64,000 nt of DNA from Bugulina stolonifera (lineage: Eukaryota > Bryozoa > Gymnolaemata > Cheilostomatida > Bugulidae): NCBI GenBank assembly GCA_935421135.1, contig OW285189.1, forward strand, positions 18,559,072-18,623,071. The letters are read 5' to 3'. The notes under the pieces are model-generated. The model had not been told where the DNA came from, did no database searches, and saw only the letters and a program-made list of their open reading frames with translations. Both the position numbers and the translations under genes were made by a program. This document shows, piece after piece, positions 40,321 through 50,068 of this stretch. How positions within the stretch are numbered: position 1 is the stretch's first letter; every line of letters begins with the position of its first letter.

Positions 40321-41671
40321 AGAGGACTATAAGAGTTTATCGTGAGTGAACTAATCAGCCAATTTAATGACTGTTTGTGTTTAATCAAACCAGGATACTA
40401 TGAAATATTTATGCTAGAAAACACAGTAAGTCATAAATATGTTATAATTAAATAGTTAAACTGTGAATAAACTGCTTGAAGTGAATTAACTGCTACTGGT
40501 CAGTGTCATGCCAAAAGAATGTTTTCCAGGCAGTAAGTTTTGCTAGGATTCATAATTTTAATTATTCATAGATACGGAGAAAATCTGAGTAAACTGTTGT
40601 ATACATGTACATGGACATAGACATTATTATATTGAAGTCAACAGTCACTCTATATACTAATTTCTACTTTTGAATTTCTTTTAGAGCACAACATATGACT
40701 TGGAAAAAGAAAGGCACTTGGAGCCTTTATTCTCATCAATGAGCATTATTTACAGGGTTTATCTTATAGTATTATTTTAAATATTTGATCTCTTTAGTAA
40801 TACACATAGTTTAATATTTAATGAGCAGGTAGATAAAATGGATTAGATGGTCACCTACAAAACTAAAATTTTACTATGATAGAGTAGTACATTTAATGTT
40901 AAATAATTAAGTCTGCAAGCAATTATTGTTATAAGTATCAAATTAAAATTCTGTAAACCATGAATCTCTTCTCTGAAACAACTTACAGCTACATGTACAT
41001 GTACATGATGCATCTGTAATTATAAATAAATACTTCAACTTCACCTAAACCATGGTTGTCATGTTTTCAGAATCTTAAGTTCATAAAGTGATATTGGTCT
41101 GTGATTGAAGTCGAGCTACATTACTTGCAATTTATATTTGCATTCATTAAGAATCAGCAACCCTGTTATCGATGACTCCGGTATCAATGATTGAATATGT
41201 ACATGTAGTTAGTGCCAACCTACCTAATCTCTCTTTCAGGGTAAAAAGACCCTTGATTCATATAACTTGGTAAAGTTAACAATACATACAATGCATTTCT
41301 TCCACCAAGATTGAGTGTGATGTCAACATGTTTATATTTATTCCTTATATTAGTTTAAAGAGATTATTGATAATCTATCCCCTTTACCATCCTAAAATAT
41401 CTTTGTTTGGAAGTGGGTATGGTGATTTTATCAAATAACAAAGACTCCAAAGTTCACATTCAGTGGCAATTGTTATAATGTTATGATAACCTACATGTAC
41501 ATGCAACTCAGCATTATATAATTCCTATAAATTGGGATAGGAAAGGGAGGTGATTTTCAGATCCCAAAATACTAGTGCTTCAAGATAATAGGTGGTTGTA
41601 TTGGTGAGTGACACCTACTACCAAGCTACATGTCATGCACTCAGCTTAAATTTCAAACTTCACATTCAACC

Positions 41672-41836
41672 TGTTGGAATTAGCAGTTCTTACTGTTATT
41701 CAGCTTACTTGCTAACTGACTCTATTTACTGTAACATGATATATGACTGAAATTACAGCTCAGAAACTTATATTTCAAGCCGAAGAAAAACAAACAACAA
41801 AAAAGCTTATAGCATACAATCTAATGATTCTCAACA
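41672..41836 (-). repeat. 3' LTR of the Copia remnant
   Basis: This 165-bp LTR begins TGTTGGAATTAGCAG and ends TTCTCAACA. It is clearly homologous to the MITE-interrupted copy at 43245-43680, with several substitutions. The element is therefore older than the Gmr1-like one. Confidence 0.85.
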
Positions 41837-42139
41837 CTCTGATTTACTGAGAGCATTTTTGTGATCACAATTTCTAAACAACATGGCAAAAGAAAAACAA
41901 CAACACTGAAATGTCACAATTATCTAAAACATCAATATGACTTTGTATTTACTCCCACTGAAACTAGTTACATAATACAAGGTACATGTATGTAAACCAA
42001 ATTAGACATTGAATTAGATCTACGTACGTTGAATATTGTGGTGAAACGTTCATATAATGCAATTTGTTCACCATAGTCCCCATGGCTTGAACTTGTCCAT
42101 GTTTGTCTCAGATCCAACATCGGTTTCGACCACATAGAA

Positions 42140-43165
42140 CAATCATTTGTGTTAAGTGGCAGCTTTTATTGATATCAGGTTCTCTGTCAGTTCTGGTGCA
42201 TAGAGTACATCCATAAGATAAACCCGCTTAGCTTTTGTACGACCAGTTTGTATCACCAATTGAACTGTTCCAGTTCCTACAACGGTGACACCATGGTTGT
42301 CTCCAACATGAACTTCTTTAGGTGGTGACAAACTCTCGATATTCAGTTAAAACTTTCTTATCTGGGTTCATGTGTGATGAGGCAGCAGAATTGATTATTC
42401 ATGATTTCCTGAAATCTTCTTTAGTACTGCCTGAAATTACAAACGCAACCGCCTCATCTTCTACATCATGACCTGACATTACACTATTCGCCACATTAAC
42501 ATCGCTCTTCAACCTACATGTATGTTTCGGAATAGGACAATCTCGTTGGAAGTGATCGGTGCTCCCACAGTTGTAGCATTTTCCACGGTTACACTTTCGC
42601 TGACCAGCTCTGGTTTGCACAGCATATGTAGATTCACCAGGATTTCCATTGATTATTGCATCATGTTTTTCTCGGTTCTGCTCTTCATCTAGCAAAGCTT
42701 GCTGTAGTTTTACTAGTGTTAAGTCCTCTTAAGATTCTAGGATTGTAGCTAGATGTGCATAACTGCCAGGTAAATTCCCAAAAGAGCAACAATCTGCTCC
42801 TCTCCAGAAATTACAGCTTCTACCGCAGCTAGTTTGTCGACCAGATCTTTCATATACTTAATGTGACTTGTTGCAGATGTACCCTCTGACATAGTGGCCT
42901 TTTTCAGATGAATTTTGCTAGCCAGTGTATTGAGCTCAAAATGTCTCTCAAGTTCGGACCAAGCTTCGGTCACACTCTCACATTCATGAATTAGGTATAT
43001 AAGCTCGCTGCTTACAGATAACACAAGAAGTGAGAATGCTTCGTAGCAGCAGTTCTTGGGTTTGGTAGTATCCATTAGCAATCATCTCACGCTTCATCTG
43101 GAACTTCCATGTTGAGCAATTCTCGCCATTAAACTTCTCCACCGATAATTTATCGAGTTGGGCCA
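42140..43165 (-). pseudogene. Copia gag and protease remnant, frameshifted
   Basis: Read on the minus strand: LDKLSVEKFNGENCSTWKF and further gag (UBN2-like) sequence, then a zinc knuckle (CYNCGSTDHFQRDC, about 42580-42540), then INSAASSHMNPDKK. That last block corresponds to the Copia protease active site, which normally reads DSGASSHM. The catalytic Asp is Asn and the Gly is Ala, so the protease is dead. Several frameshifts and stops interrupt the frame (gag is split between ORFs starting near 43165 and 43081). Integrase is missing, and RT is missing apart from a possible 3' scrap near 42060-42140. Confidence 0.8.
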
Positions 43166-43244
43166 TAGTACAGATACTCGCAACAACAAGCAGAGACAGA
43201 TCTCTAAAATCTACGGTCAAAGTCAGAACTCTGGGCCCATGACC

Positions 43245-43680
43245 TGTTGGAATTAGCTGTTCTTGATGCTATTCAGCTCACTTACTAACTGACTTTATTT
43301 ATGTGTAACATGATATATAACTGAAATTACGGCTCAGAAAACTACAGGTGTCTTCGCGACCTAAACTTTAGACCCAGGCCGATTTACGAAAATATTTTCC
43401 GGCACACATCCGTCACAGGATCGCGAACACACCGGCCTGGGCCAAAAGCAAAATCCTCATTTTCGCGCGAAGAAGTCAGGTGTGCCGATGAGCTAGGGAT
43501 GGTTTTGTCCGGCCAAGCAAAATCCCAGGCCAATAGCTCTTCTGACCTGGGTCAGGCGGCCATCTTGTGATTTTAATTAGCGACCCAGGTCCGTCCAAGA
43601 GGTCGCGAAGACACCTTATGCCAAGCCAAAAAAACCAACAACAAAAAAGCTCATAGTATACAATCTAATGATTCTCAGCA
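43245..43680 (-). repeat. 5' LTR of the Copia remnant, interrupted by a MITE
   Basis: Removing the 271-bp insertion leaves 165 bp, the same length as the other LTR. Confidence 0.85.
43346..43616. mobile_element. GC-rich MITE with perfect 17-bp terminal inverted repeats
   Basis: The ends AGGTGTCTTCGCGACCT and AGGTCGCGAAGACACCT are exact complements. The 271-bp interior is much more GC-rich than its surroundings and includes CpG-bearing motifs such as TTTCGCGCGAAG and GGCCTGGGCC. It has no ORF. TA is present near both ends, but the exact target duplication is ambiguous by one base. Confidence 0.85.
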
Positions 43681-43815
43681 CAACCAAGAAATTAAAATCA
43701 ACTACCAAAATACTCACTAATTATTAGAAGAGTTATACCAGAGGGTAGGAATGTAGCTCCCATGGTGTTCACTGTGTATTGAGTGGGCTTATCATTCAAG
43801 TATATTTATAATGCA

Positions 43816-43901
43816 TGCACTATAATCATTGGTTTTGTAGTTCCATTCATGTTACAAATTTGTAACTTGAATGGAACTACAAAACCAATGATTATAGTGC
43901 A
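43816..43901. repeat. 86-bp nearly perfect palindrome
   Basis: Two 43-bp arms meet at 43858/43859 (GTTACAAA|TTTGTAAC) with one mismatched pair. The left arm resembles the corresponding place in the other two cluster units. The right arm is its inverted copy and has no counterpart there. Confidence 0.95.
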
Positions 43902-44129
43902 ACGCTGCTATCGGTTCTTATAGATTTGTCATGATATCACATATATGCAAATACATTGTAGATAATGAGCTTATTGGTAATTGAATTAATGAAGATAATC
44001 TACATGTACAAAGATGGTACTTATTCGTTTCACCTGGCAACACTTACAACGGCACATAGGACAGCATCTACATGTACATGTATATAATGTTTTAAACATG
44101 CGTAGATCGAGAAGAATACTTGGTATAAG

Positions 44130-44420
44130 TGTGTAGGTTATATATTTCTATGACACATGTATATTAATATAAACGAATGTCTCACGATTTTGGAAGAAGG
44201 AGATTATACTTTTCGATATTTTATTTTTGGCTCATATTTGTCAGGCAGGCACAGAGCAGAATTATTCCCGTACATTTAAACTGAGTATTCTAGTTAATCA
44301 CATGATTTATAAATATTTTCCACCCACATCATGTTTGACATATAAAATATGGAAAAATCTAGTTGAGTTTTTACACCAAAGAGCCCAGAAACATGGAGGA
44401 CTCGTGTTCAAACTAAATGA
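44130..44420. repeat. Conserved non-coding block of the cluster unit, copy 1
   Basis: Homologous blocks lie at about 51600-51890 and 57270-57510, in each case between the plus-strand gene and the minus-strand gene. Shared segments include GAAGGAGATTATACTTTTC and CAGAAACATGGAGGACTCGT. The reading frames are not kept, so it is probably carried along in the duplication. Confidence 0.7.
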
Positions 44421-45076
44421 TAACTTCACACTATTCAACTGAGCAGATTAAAATAGCGACAACAAGATTTAGGTTTAATTTTAAAAGTTTGAGGTATAGA
44501 TATTTATTTAATTAACAACAAGTAAAATCACATAATACAGTAAGTGGTAAGTTCTTATATGCGTAAGGTTCATGGTTGTTGAACCTACACAGCAGTGTAC
44601 ATTAGCAGTTCTATATATCAGTTCTTTTACAGATGTATGGTGTGCTATTCATGTACTGAATTTTCTAATTGAAATTAAATCAAAAAATCAAATCAAAAAA
44701 AAAATTTCTGTGTTATAAATTATATTATCTTAGACAGTGTAAATAAATTGAACTAATAGTAACAAGTCGAGTGTAGAGTCCAAGTGTAGAGTCATGTTCA
44801 GATGTCTTTCCTTTCCGATTCTGCCAATTCTATTGGTTTCTAAAAGAAATACAGAAATATGAGAGATAGATTTTCACAGCTATCTTAACAGGAGGACTGA
44901 ATTATATATTATTATACATATGTATTATTATTATATATTATGCATTATATATGTATGGATAGTTGATGCATTTTTGAAGAAATAAATCACTAACTTGATC
45001 TCAATCGGAACAATATTACACTTACCTTTGCTTGTTTCAACAATAATACTTTTGTAATTTCAAGTGATGAATATAC

Positions 45077-45380
45077 TGTGGTAGATTCTAGAAGTGTTTT
45101 TGCAAGCTGGTATTGTAATTGTAAGGCTAGGGAAGCTGTTGCTTTTTTACCTATATAATAGCAGTTAGCTATATGTAGCTCTAGCTGCATGTAGCTATTT
45201 TAGATACTTATATATAAGGGATTTTTATATAAAGTAGGAGAGAAGGAGTAGAGTAAGTAGAGAGAAAGTGGAAGAGAAGTTGAAGTGTTAATAAAGCAAA
45301 AGTTAGATCTACAAGTGTATAGACAAACCCTGGAGAAGGTTTATGGAATAACAGTTGAATGAACAGTAGAATCCATAACA
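45077..45380 (+). repeat. 5' LTR of the non-autonomous element
   Basis: 304 bp, nearly identical to 46682-46983, suggesting a fairly recent insertion. Confidence 0.9.
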
Positions 45381-45440
45381 TTGGTGGCAGCAGTGGGATT
45401 TCGGTCTAAACACTCTAACTGCTCAACACTTACAACGGAC

Positions 45441-45775
45441 AGTCATGCTTAGATGGATAGGGTAGACTATCTTGTAAGAGTCCAGCGTGAGCATGGTGTT
45501 TATGCCATAGCCTATCATGCTGTGTATAGCTCATCAGGATCTACACCTAGGAGTAGTGAGCCAGGAAGCTGGAGGATACTTTCTCTCTAACACTTACAAC
45601 TCGTATTACACCGACTGACTCAGAAAGTCATGCTAAGATGGATAGGGTAGACTATCTTGTAAGAGTCCAGCATGAGCATGGTTTTTATGCCATAGCCTAT
45701 CAAGCTGTGTATAGCTCATCAGGATCTACACCTAGGAGTAGTGAACCAGGAAGCTGGAGGATACTTTCTCTCTAA
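45441..45775 (+). repeat. Internal tandem repeat of the non-autonomous LTR element
   Basis: A block of about 150 bp starting AGTCATGCTTAGATGG (45441-45590) recurs at 45627-45775. Further on, a second unit with GTGTATCCAG and CAACCTATAGGAGCCTCTAA recurs about four times (near 45880, 45995, 46245 and 46370). Confidence 0.85.
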
Positions 45776-46681
45776 TAACAATTGGATAGAAATTATTGTG
45801 TTATGTATTTATTTTAGTTTTTGTAATTATTTTAATTTCATGAGTACTGTTTGTTGGTGCCTGTTATATCTCGTCGTTCAGATGGTGTATCCAGAATCTA
45901 CGGTAGAATGGTATAATGCAACCTATAGGAGCCTCTAACCTTCTATTTGTGGAATCGATGCTACTAACATTGAAGTGAGCACAGGTGTGGTGTTCAGATG
46001 GTGTATCCAGTGCCTACTGTAGAATGGTGTAATGCAACCTATAGGAGCCTCTAACCTTCTATTTGTGGGACGTATACTACTAACATCAAAGTGATCACAG
46101 GTGTGATGTTCAAACATATGGAGGAGACACGAGAATCACTTGTATCTACTAATGGTGCTAAAGATAAAACAGGACAATGGTATAAAAACGGAGATTTCTA
46201 ACTACGGAGTACTTGTTTGTTGCCTACTATATATTGATGTTCAGCTGGCATATCCAAGGTCTACTGTAGCTTAACATGGTTTAATGCAACCTATAGGAGC
46301 CTCTAAACCTCTGCTTGGTTAGACTGATACTGCTTGCATTGAAGAGAGCACTGGTGTGATGTTCAGATGGTGTATCCAGTGTCTACTGTAGAATGGTATA
46401 ATGCAACCTATAGGAGCCTCTAACCTTCTATTTGTGGGACGCATACTACTAACATCGGAGTGAGCACAGGTGTGATGTCCAGAATATTGAGGAGGCAAAG
46501 GAGTATCTTTGTATCTGCTACCGCTGATGCTAAAGGCCAGACAAGACAATAGTGTAGAAACTAAGTTTTAAAACTAATGGACATTTACTAAAACTTTCTT
46601 CTACTTTTTATGATCAGGTTATCCATTGTGTTTATCGATGTAGGTGTAGGTAATACCCACACCTCATCTAGGAGGGGAGAA

Positions 46682-46983
46682 TGTGGTAGATTCTAGAAGT
46701 GTTTTTGCAAGCTGGTATTGTAATTGTAAGGCTAGGGAAGCTGTTGCTTTTTTACCTATATAATAGCAGTTAGCTATATGTAGCTCTAGCTGCATGTAGC
46801 TATTTTAGATACTTATATATAAGGGATTTTTATATAAAGTAGGAGAGAAGGAGTAGAGTAAGTAGAGAGAAAGTGGAAGAGAAGTTGAAGTGTTAATAAA
46901 GCAAAAGTTAGATCTGCAAGTGTCTAGACAACCCAGAAAAGGTTTATGGAATGACAGTTGAATGAACAGTAGAATCCATAACA
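46682..46983 (+). repeat. 3' LTR of the non-autonomous element
   Basis: 302-bp partner of 45077-45380, preceded by a purine tract. Confidence 0.9.
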
Positions 46984-47249
46984 ATACCACTATAATGATA
47001 GTTATACTAATTATCAATACCATTAAGCCTTATACATATAGCTATGCATATACATTGCAAATACTTATTTGTTACTTGAATATACCACTATAATGATAGT
47101 TATACTATATCAATACCATTAAACCTTATACATATAGCTATGCATATACATTGCAAATACTTATTTGTTACTTGAATAACATAATTATTAACATGGTGAG
47201 ATAAATTCAGTGTGAAAATTACTTGTATCCATCGTTTGTTCTATTCACC

Positions 47250-47732
47250 TCATAAGCTTCTCCTGCTATTACTTCTTCTGCTGCTCCTCCCACTACCTCC
47301 ACTACTGCCTCCTCTACCTCCACTACTGCTTCCTCTACCACCACTACTGCCTCCTCTACCACCACTTGCACTGCCTCCTCTACCACCACTTGCACTGCCT
47401 CCTCCTCTACCACCACTTGCACGGTCCCCACCTCTTACAGGAGTTCTACTTCCACTAGCACTTCTACCACCAGCAGGAGTTCTTCTACTGGGTCTACTGG
47501 TAGTTGTTACTCTACCCCTGGCAGTAGTTCTGTCACGTCCCCCACCACTCCCACCTCTACCAGCACCAATACCTCCTCTGCTACCTCCACTACCACTTCC
47601 TCTGCTTACTCCACTACTTCTGGTTCCACCTCTGCCTCCGCGTCTAGCACCACCTCTGGTATTGGATACACCAAACATAGCAGTTGCAGCCAACACAAGG
47701 CATGCTACTATTAGAATGGTGATGAGTTTCAT
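47250..47732 (-). CDS. Gly/Arg-rich secreted repeat protein 2 (long form)
   Basis: The 160-residue product has a signal peptide (MKLITILIVACLVLAATAMF) almost identical to that of protein 1. The mature chain begins GVSNTRGG, passes through a non-repetitive Arg/Ser/Thr segment (RDRTTARGRVTTTSRPSRR, about 75-95), and then carries SGGRGG octads and a basic tail (SSRRSNSRRSL). The coding exon starts at 47756 and a non-coding exon ends at 47967 (donor GTAAGT). Several Arg-Arg sites could allow proprotein cleavage. The gene is convergent with gene 1 and divergent from gene 3. Function unknown. Confidence 0.84.
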   Translation of the reverse strand: MKLITILIVACLVLAATAMFGVSNTRGGARRGGRGGTRSSGVSRGSGSGGSRGGIGAGRGGSGGGRDRTTARGRVTTTSRPSRRTPAGGRSASGSRTPVRGGDRASGGRGGGSASGGRGGSASGGRGGSSGGRGSSSGGRGGSSGGSGRSSRRSNSRRSL

Positions 47733-48031
47733 GGTGAGGACTATAGATGTGGTCACCTGTTGACAGAATATAAATATTAAATAAATTTACAAAGTGTGAA
47801 AATGAAAGTATCATGCTAATATAATCTTACTTTACATATCAGGAGTGCGCTTATATAACCTAATAGCCATCAATAAGCCATTTTATTATCTAGTAAAATA
47901 AACTCTTCAGCGGATAGCAGATGCTAGTTATACACATATAATAATACCGTATGTACATGTACTTACTGTTTGAGATGCACACTGTAAGTTATGTTAGCTG
48001 AAGTAAGTCTGATACTCAACTGAATTCTCCA

Positions 48032-48045
48032 CTCATATTTATACC
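48032..48045 (-). promoter_or_regulatory. Conserved TATA element of Gly/Arg-rich gene 2
   Basis: Minus-strand GGTATAAATATGAG in the same position relative to the non-coding first exon as in gene 1. Confidence 0.6.
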
Positions 48046-48329
48046 TTTCTGGTATCCATGTGTAGAGAAGGATTAGATAATAGTAGGAGTTTTGTCTATG
48101 TATATCCTTGATGTTTTCCAGATGTCTTTGTTTAACAATAACTAATGTTATATTAATTATTCATTTTCACATTATTCACTTCTTACCAAGATGTAAATAA
48201 TACAACAAAGGTGGGACATCATGAGTGTACAGTTATTATACTTGAGTTACTGCTAAGTCATCTCGATGTGCATTGTCTCTGATTATCCATGGAAATGATC
48301 CTAGTGAAAATGATTCCTAGTGGAAAATG

Positions 48330-49110
48330 TAAATATATCTACTGTTATATACAAAAAAGTAGATATCTACATGCATTTATACTACACGGATATTAAAATA
48401 CTTGGTTTATGACTATATTTTGGGTATCATATTTCATAACACCACTGTTATAAGATCAGGCACACATAAAACCTTGTATTTATTGTCACAAAGGTTTGAC
48501 AAACTCAAGGTAAAATCACTGACATAGGAATTTATCTACTAGGCAAAATTGATCAAAATTGATTATGATATTTCCTGTACATTAATATAATACATGTAAT
48601 TGTATGCATGATATTAATAGCTGTAGCTCATAGAATAACATACTCTACAAATCGCTCGGTCTTCCAACTGTCTCTTCTTATCTTATTCAAGACTGATTAA
48701 AGTTTATGATTTGATGAAATATGCATATATGAACTTGGTTAATATAATCACATATTATGGTGCACTAATATATAGAATATTTAGATTAAACATCATCACT
48801 AATTACAGGCGTATTAGATCAATGAGTACACCTATATTTATTTTCATAACGTTTTTTACTTGAATTGTTTTTATACAAGAAGCTCGTACTGAGCGTACAG
48901 TATAGTATATGAGTCCCTGGGCAGAGTTTAAAGTGAAAATGCTAGTGTAGGGGAGACATTAATAACACCAGTGTAAGGCTCCTAAATACCCAAGTGTTTT
49001 TAGTTCAGACTTTGCATTACTTTTTCAAACCAGTTTTTACAGCATCTAACATACACACAACTGCTGGTCGATTTATACATTGTACAATAATAACATAATA
49101 TAGCTTTGAG
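48330..49110. other. Spacer between divergent genes 2 and 3
   Basis: On each side the promoter regions of genes 2 and 3 form an inverted repeat of roughly 600-900 bp. The centre holds no recognised feature. Confidence 0.5.
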
Positions 49111-49412
49111 CATTTTTTTGCATGAGTTATATTACAATAAGGACCATTTCCACGGATAATCAAAGACAATGCACATCTAAATGACTTAGCAGTAATTCAA
49201 GTATAATAATTGCTTGGTCATGATGTCCCCCTTTGCTGTATTTTTTATATCTTTGCAAGCAATGAATAATATGGAAATGAATACTCAATATCACATTAAT
49301 TACTGGTAAACAAAGACATCTAGAGGTCATCAAGGATATGTGTGTACATGTAGATACAACTCCTACTGTTATCATAGAGAGGTTAATCCTTCCCTCCACA
49401 TGGATATAAAAA

Positions 49413-49426
49413 GATATAAATATGAG
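49413..49426 (+). promoter_or_regulatory. Conserved TATA element of Gly/Arg-rich gene 3
   Basis: GATATAAATATGAG followed by GAATTCAGTTGAGTATCAGA, as in the other copies. Confidence 0.6.
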
Positions 49427-49714
49427 TGGAGAATTCAGTTGAGTATCAGACTTACCTCAGCTAACATAAATCACAGTGTACGTCTCAAACAGTAAGTACA
49501 TCTTATTATACATGAGTATAACTAGCATCTGTCATCAGCTGAGGAGTTCATTTTACTAGATAACCCAATGGCTTATTGATGGCTATTAGGATATAACCGC
49601 ACTCCTGACGTGTAAAGTAAGATTATATTAGCGTGATATTTTCATTTTTGCACTTTGTCAATTTAGTTAACCTTTATATTCTGTTAACAGGTGACCACAT
49701 CTCTCGTCCTCACC

Positions 49715-50068
49715 ATGAAACTCATCACCATTCTAATAGTTGTATGCCTTGTGTTGGCTGCAACTGCTATGTTTGGAAGAGGAGGAAGTGCAAGTGGTGG
49801 TAGAGGAGGCAGTACAAGTGGTGGTAGAGGAGGCAGTACAAGTGGTGGTAGAGGAGGAAGTGCAAGTGGTGGTAGAAGAGGCAGTACAGGTGGTGGTAGA
49901 GGTGGTCGTACAAGGGGTGGTAGAGGAGGCAGTGCAAGTGGTGGTAGAGGAGGCAGTACAGGTGGTGGTAGAGGAGGTCGCACAAGTGGTGGTAGAGGAG
50001 GTCGCACAAGTGGTGGTAGAGGTGGTCGTACAAATAACGGGAGAGGAGGAAGTAGCAGAAGAAGTTAA
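49715..50068 (+). CDS. Gly/Arg-rich secreted repeat protein 3
   Basis: The 117-residue product has the family signal peptide followed by about eleven SGGRGG-type octads. Several have TGGGRGG or TRGGRGG variants and one has NNGRGG, before SSRRS. The non-coding first exon ends at 49491 and the coding exon starts at 49691. A 3' UTR intron begins at 50090, 21 bases after the stop, with its acceptor at 50434-50435. It is the longest of the three short-form genes because of extra octads. No function is assigned. Confidence 0.85.
   Translation: MKLITILIVVCLVLAATAMFGRGGSASGGRGGSTSGGRGGSTSGGRGGSASGGRRGSTGGGRGGRTRGGRGGSASGGRGGSTGGGRGGRTSGGRGGRTSGGRGGRTNNGRGGSSRRS

Larger units (their letters stand above)
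41667..43685 (-). mobile_element. Degenerate Copia-type LTR retrotransposon with 5-bp target duplication
   Basis: LTRs lie at 41672-41836 and 43245-43680, the latter enlarged by a MITE. The LTR ends are TGTTG and CAACA or CAGCA. CAACC flanks both sides (41667-41671, 43681-43685). After the 5' LTR the minus strand reads GGTCATGGGCCCAGA, a plausible primer site for the initiator-tRNA half used by many Copia elements. Only gag, a zinc knuckle, part of the protease and a short pol end remain, so most of pol is deleted. Confidence 0.85.
45073..46987 (+). mobile_element. Non-autonomous LTR element (LARD/TRIM type)
   Basis: LTRs at 45077-45380 and 46682-46983 begin TGTGGTAGATTC and end AATCCATAACA. 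The flanking ATAC (45073-45076, 46984-46987) is a likely 4-bp target duplication. The primer site TTGGTGGCAGCAGTGGGAT follows the left LTR, and the purine tract AGGAGGGGAGAA precedes the right one. The 1.3-kb interior has no retroviral domain and consists largely of internal repeats. It must depend on proteins of another element. Removing it restores the alignment with cluster units 2 and 3. Confidence 0.88.

Noticed and set aside
40064..40345. VEEAVQVVV-type repeat ORFs overlapping the Gly/Arg-rich genes (also at 49740, 55407, 47219, 52647 and 58651)
   Set aside because: Alternative frames of the 24-bp octad repeat. They lack the signal peptide and the spliced start.
47212..47763. Leu/Pro-rich and Thr/Ser/Cys-rich antisense ORFs over genes 2, 4 and 6 (also 52757-53218 and 58655-59179)
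   Set aside because: Antisense shadows of the repeat. The reading frame and start are not conserved between the three copies.
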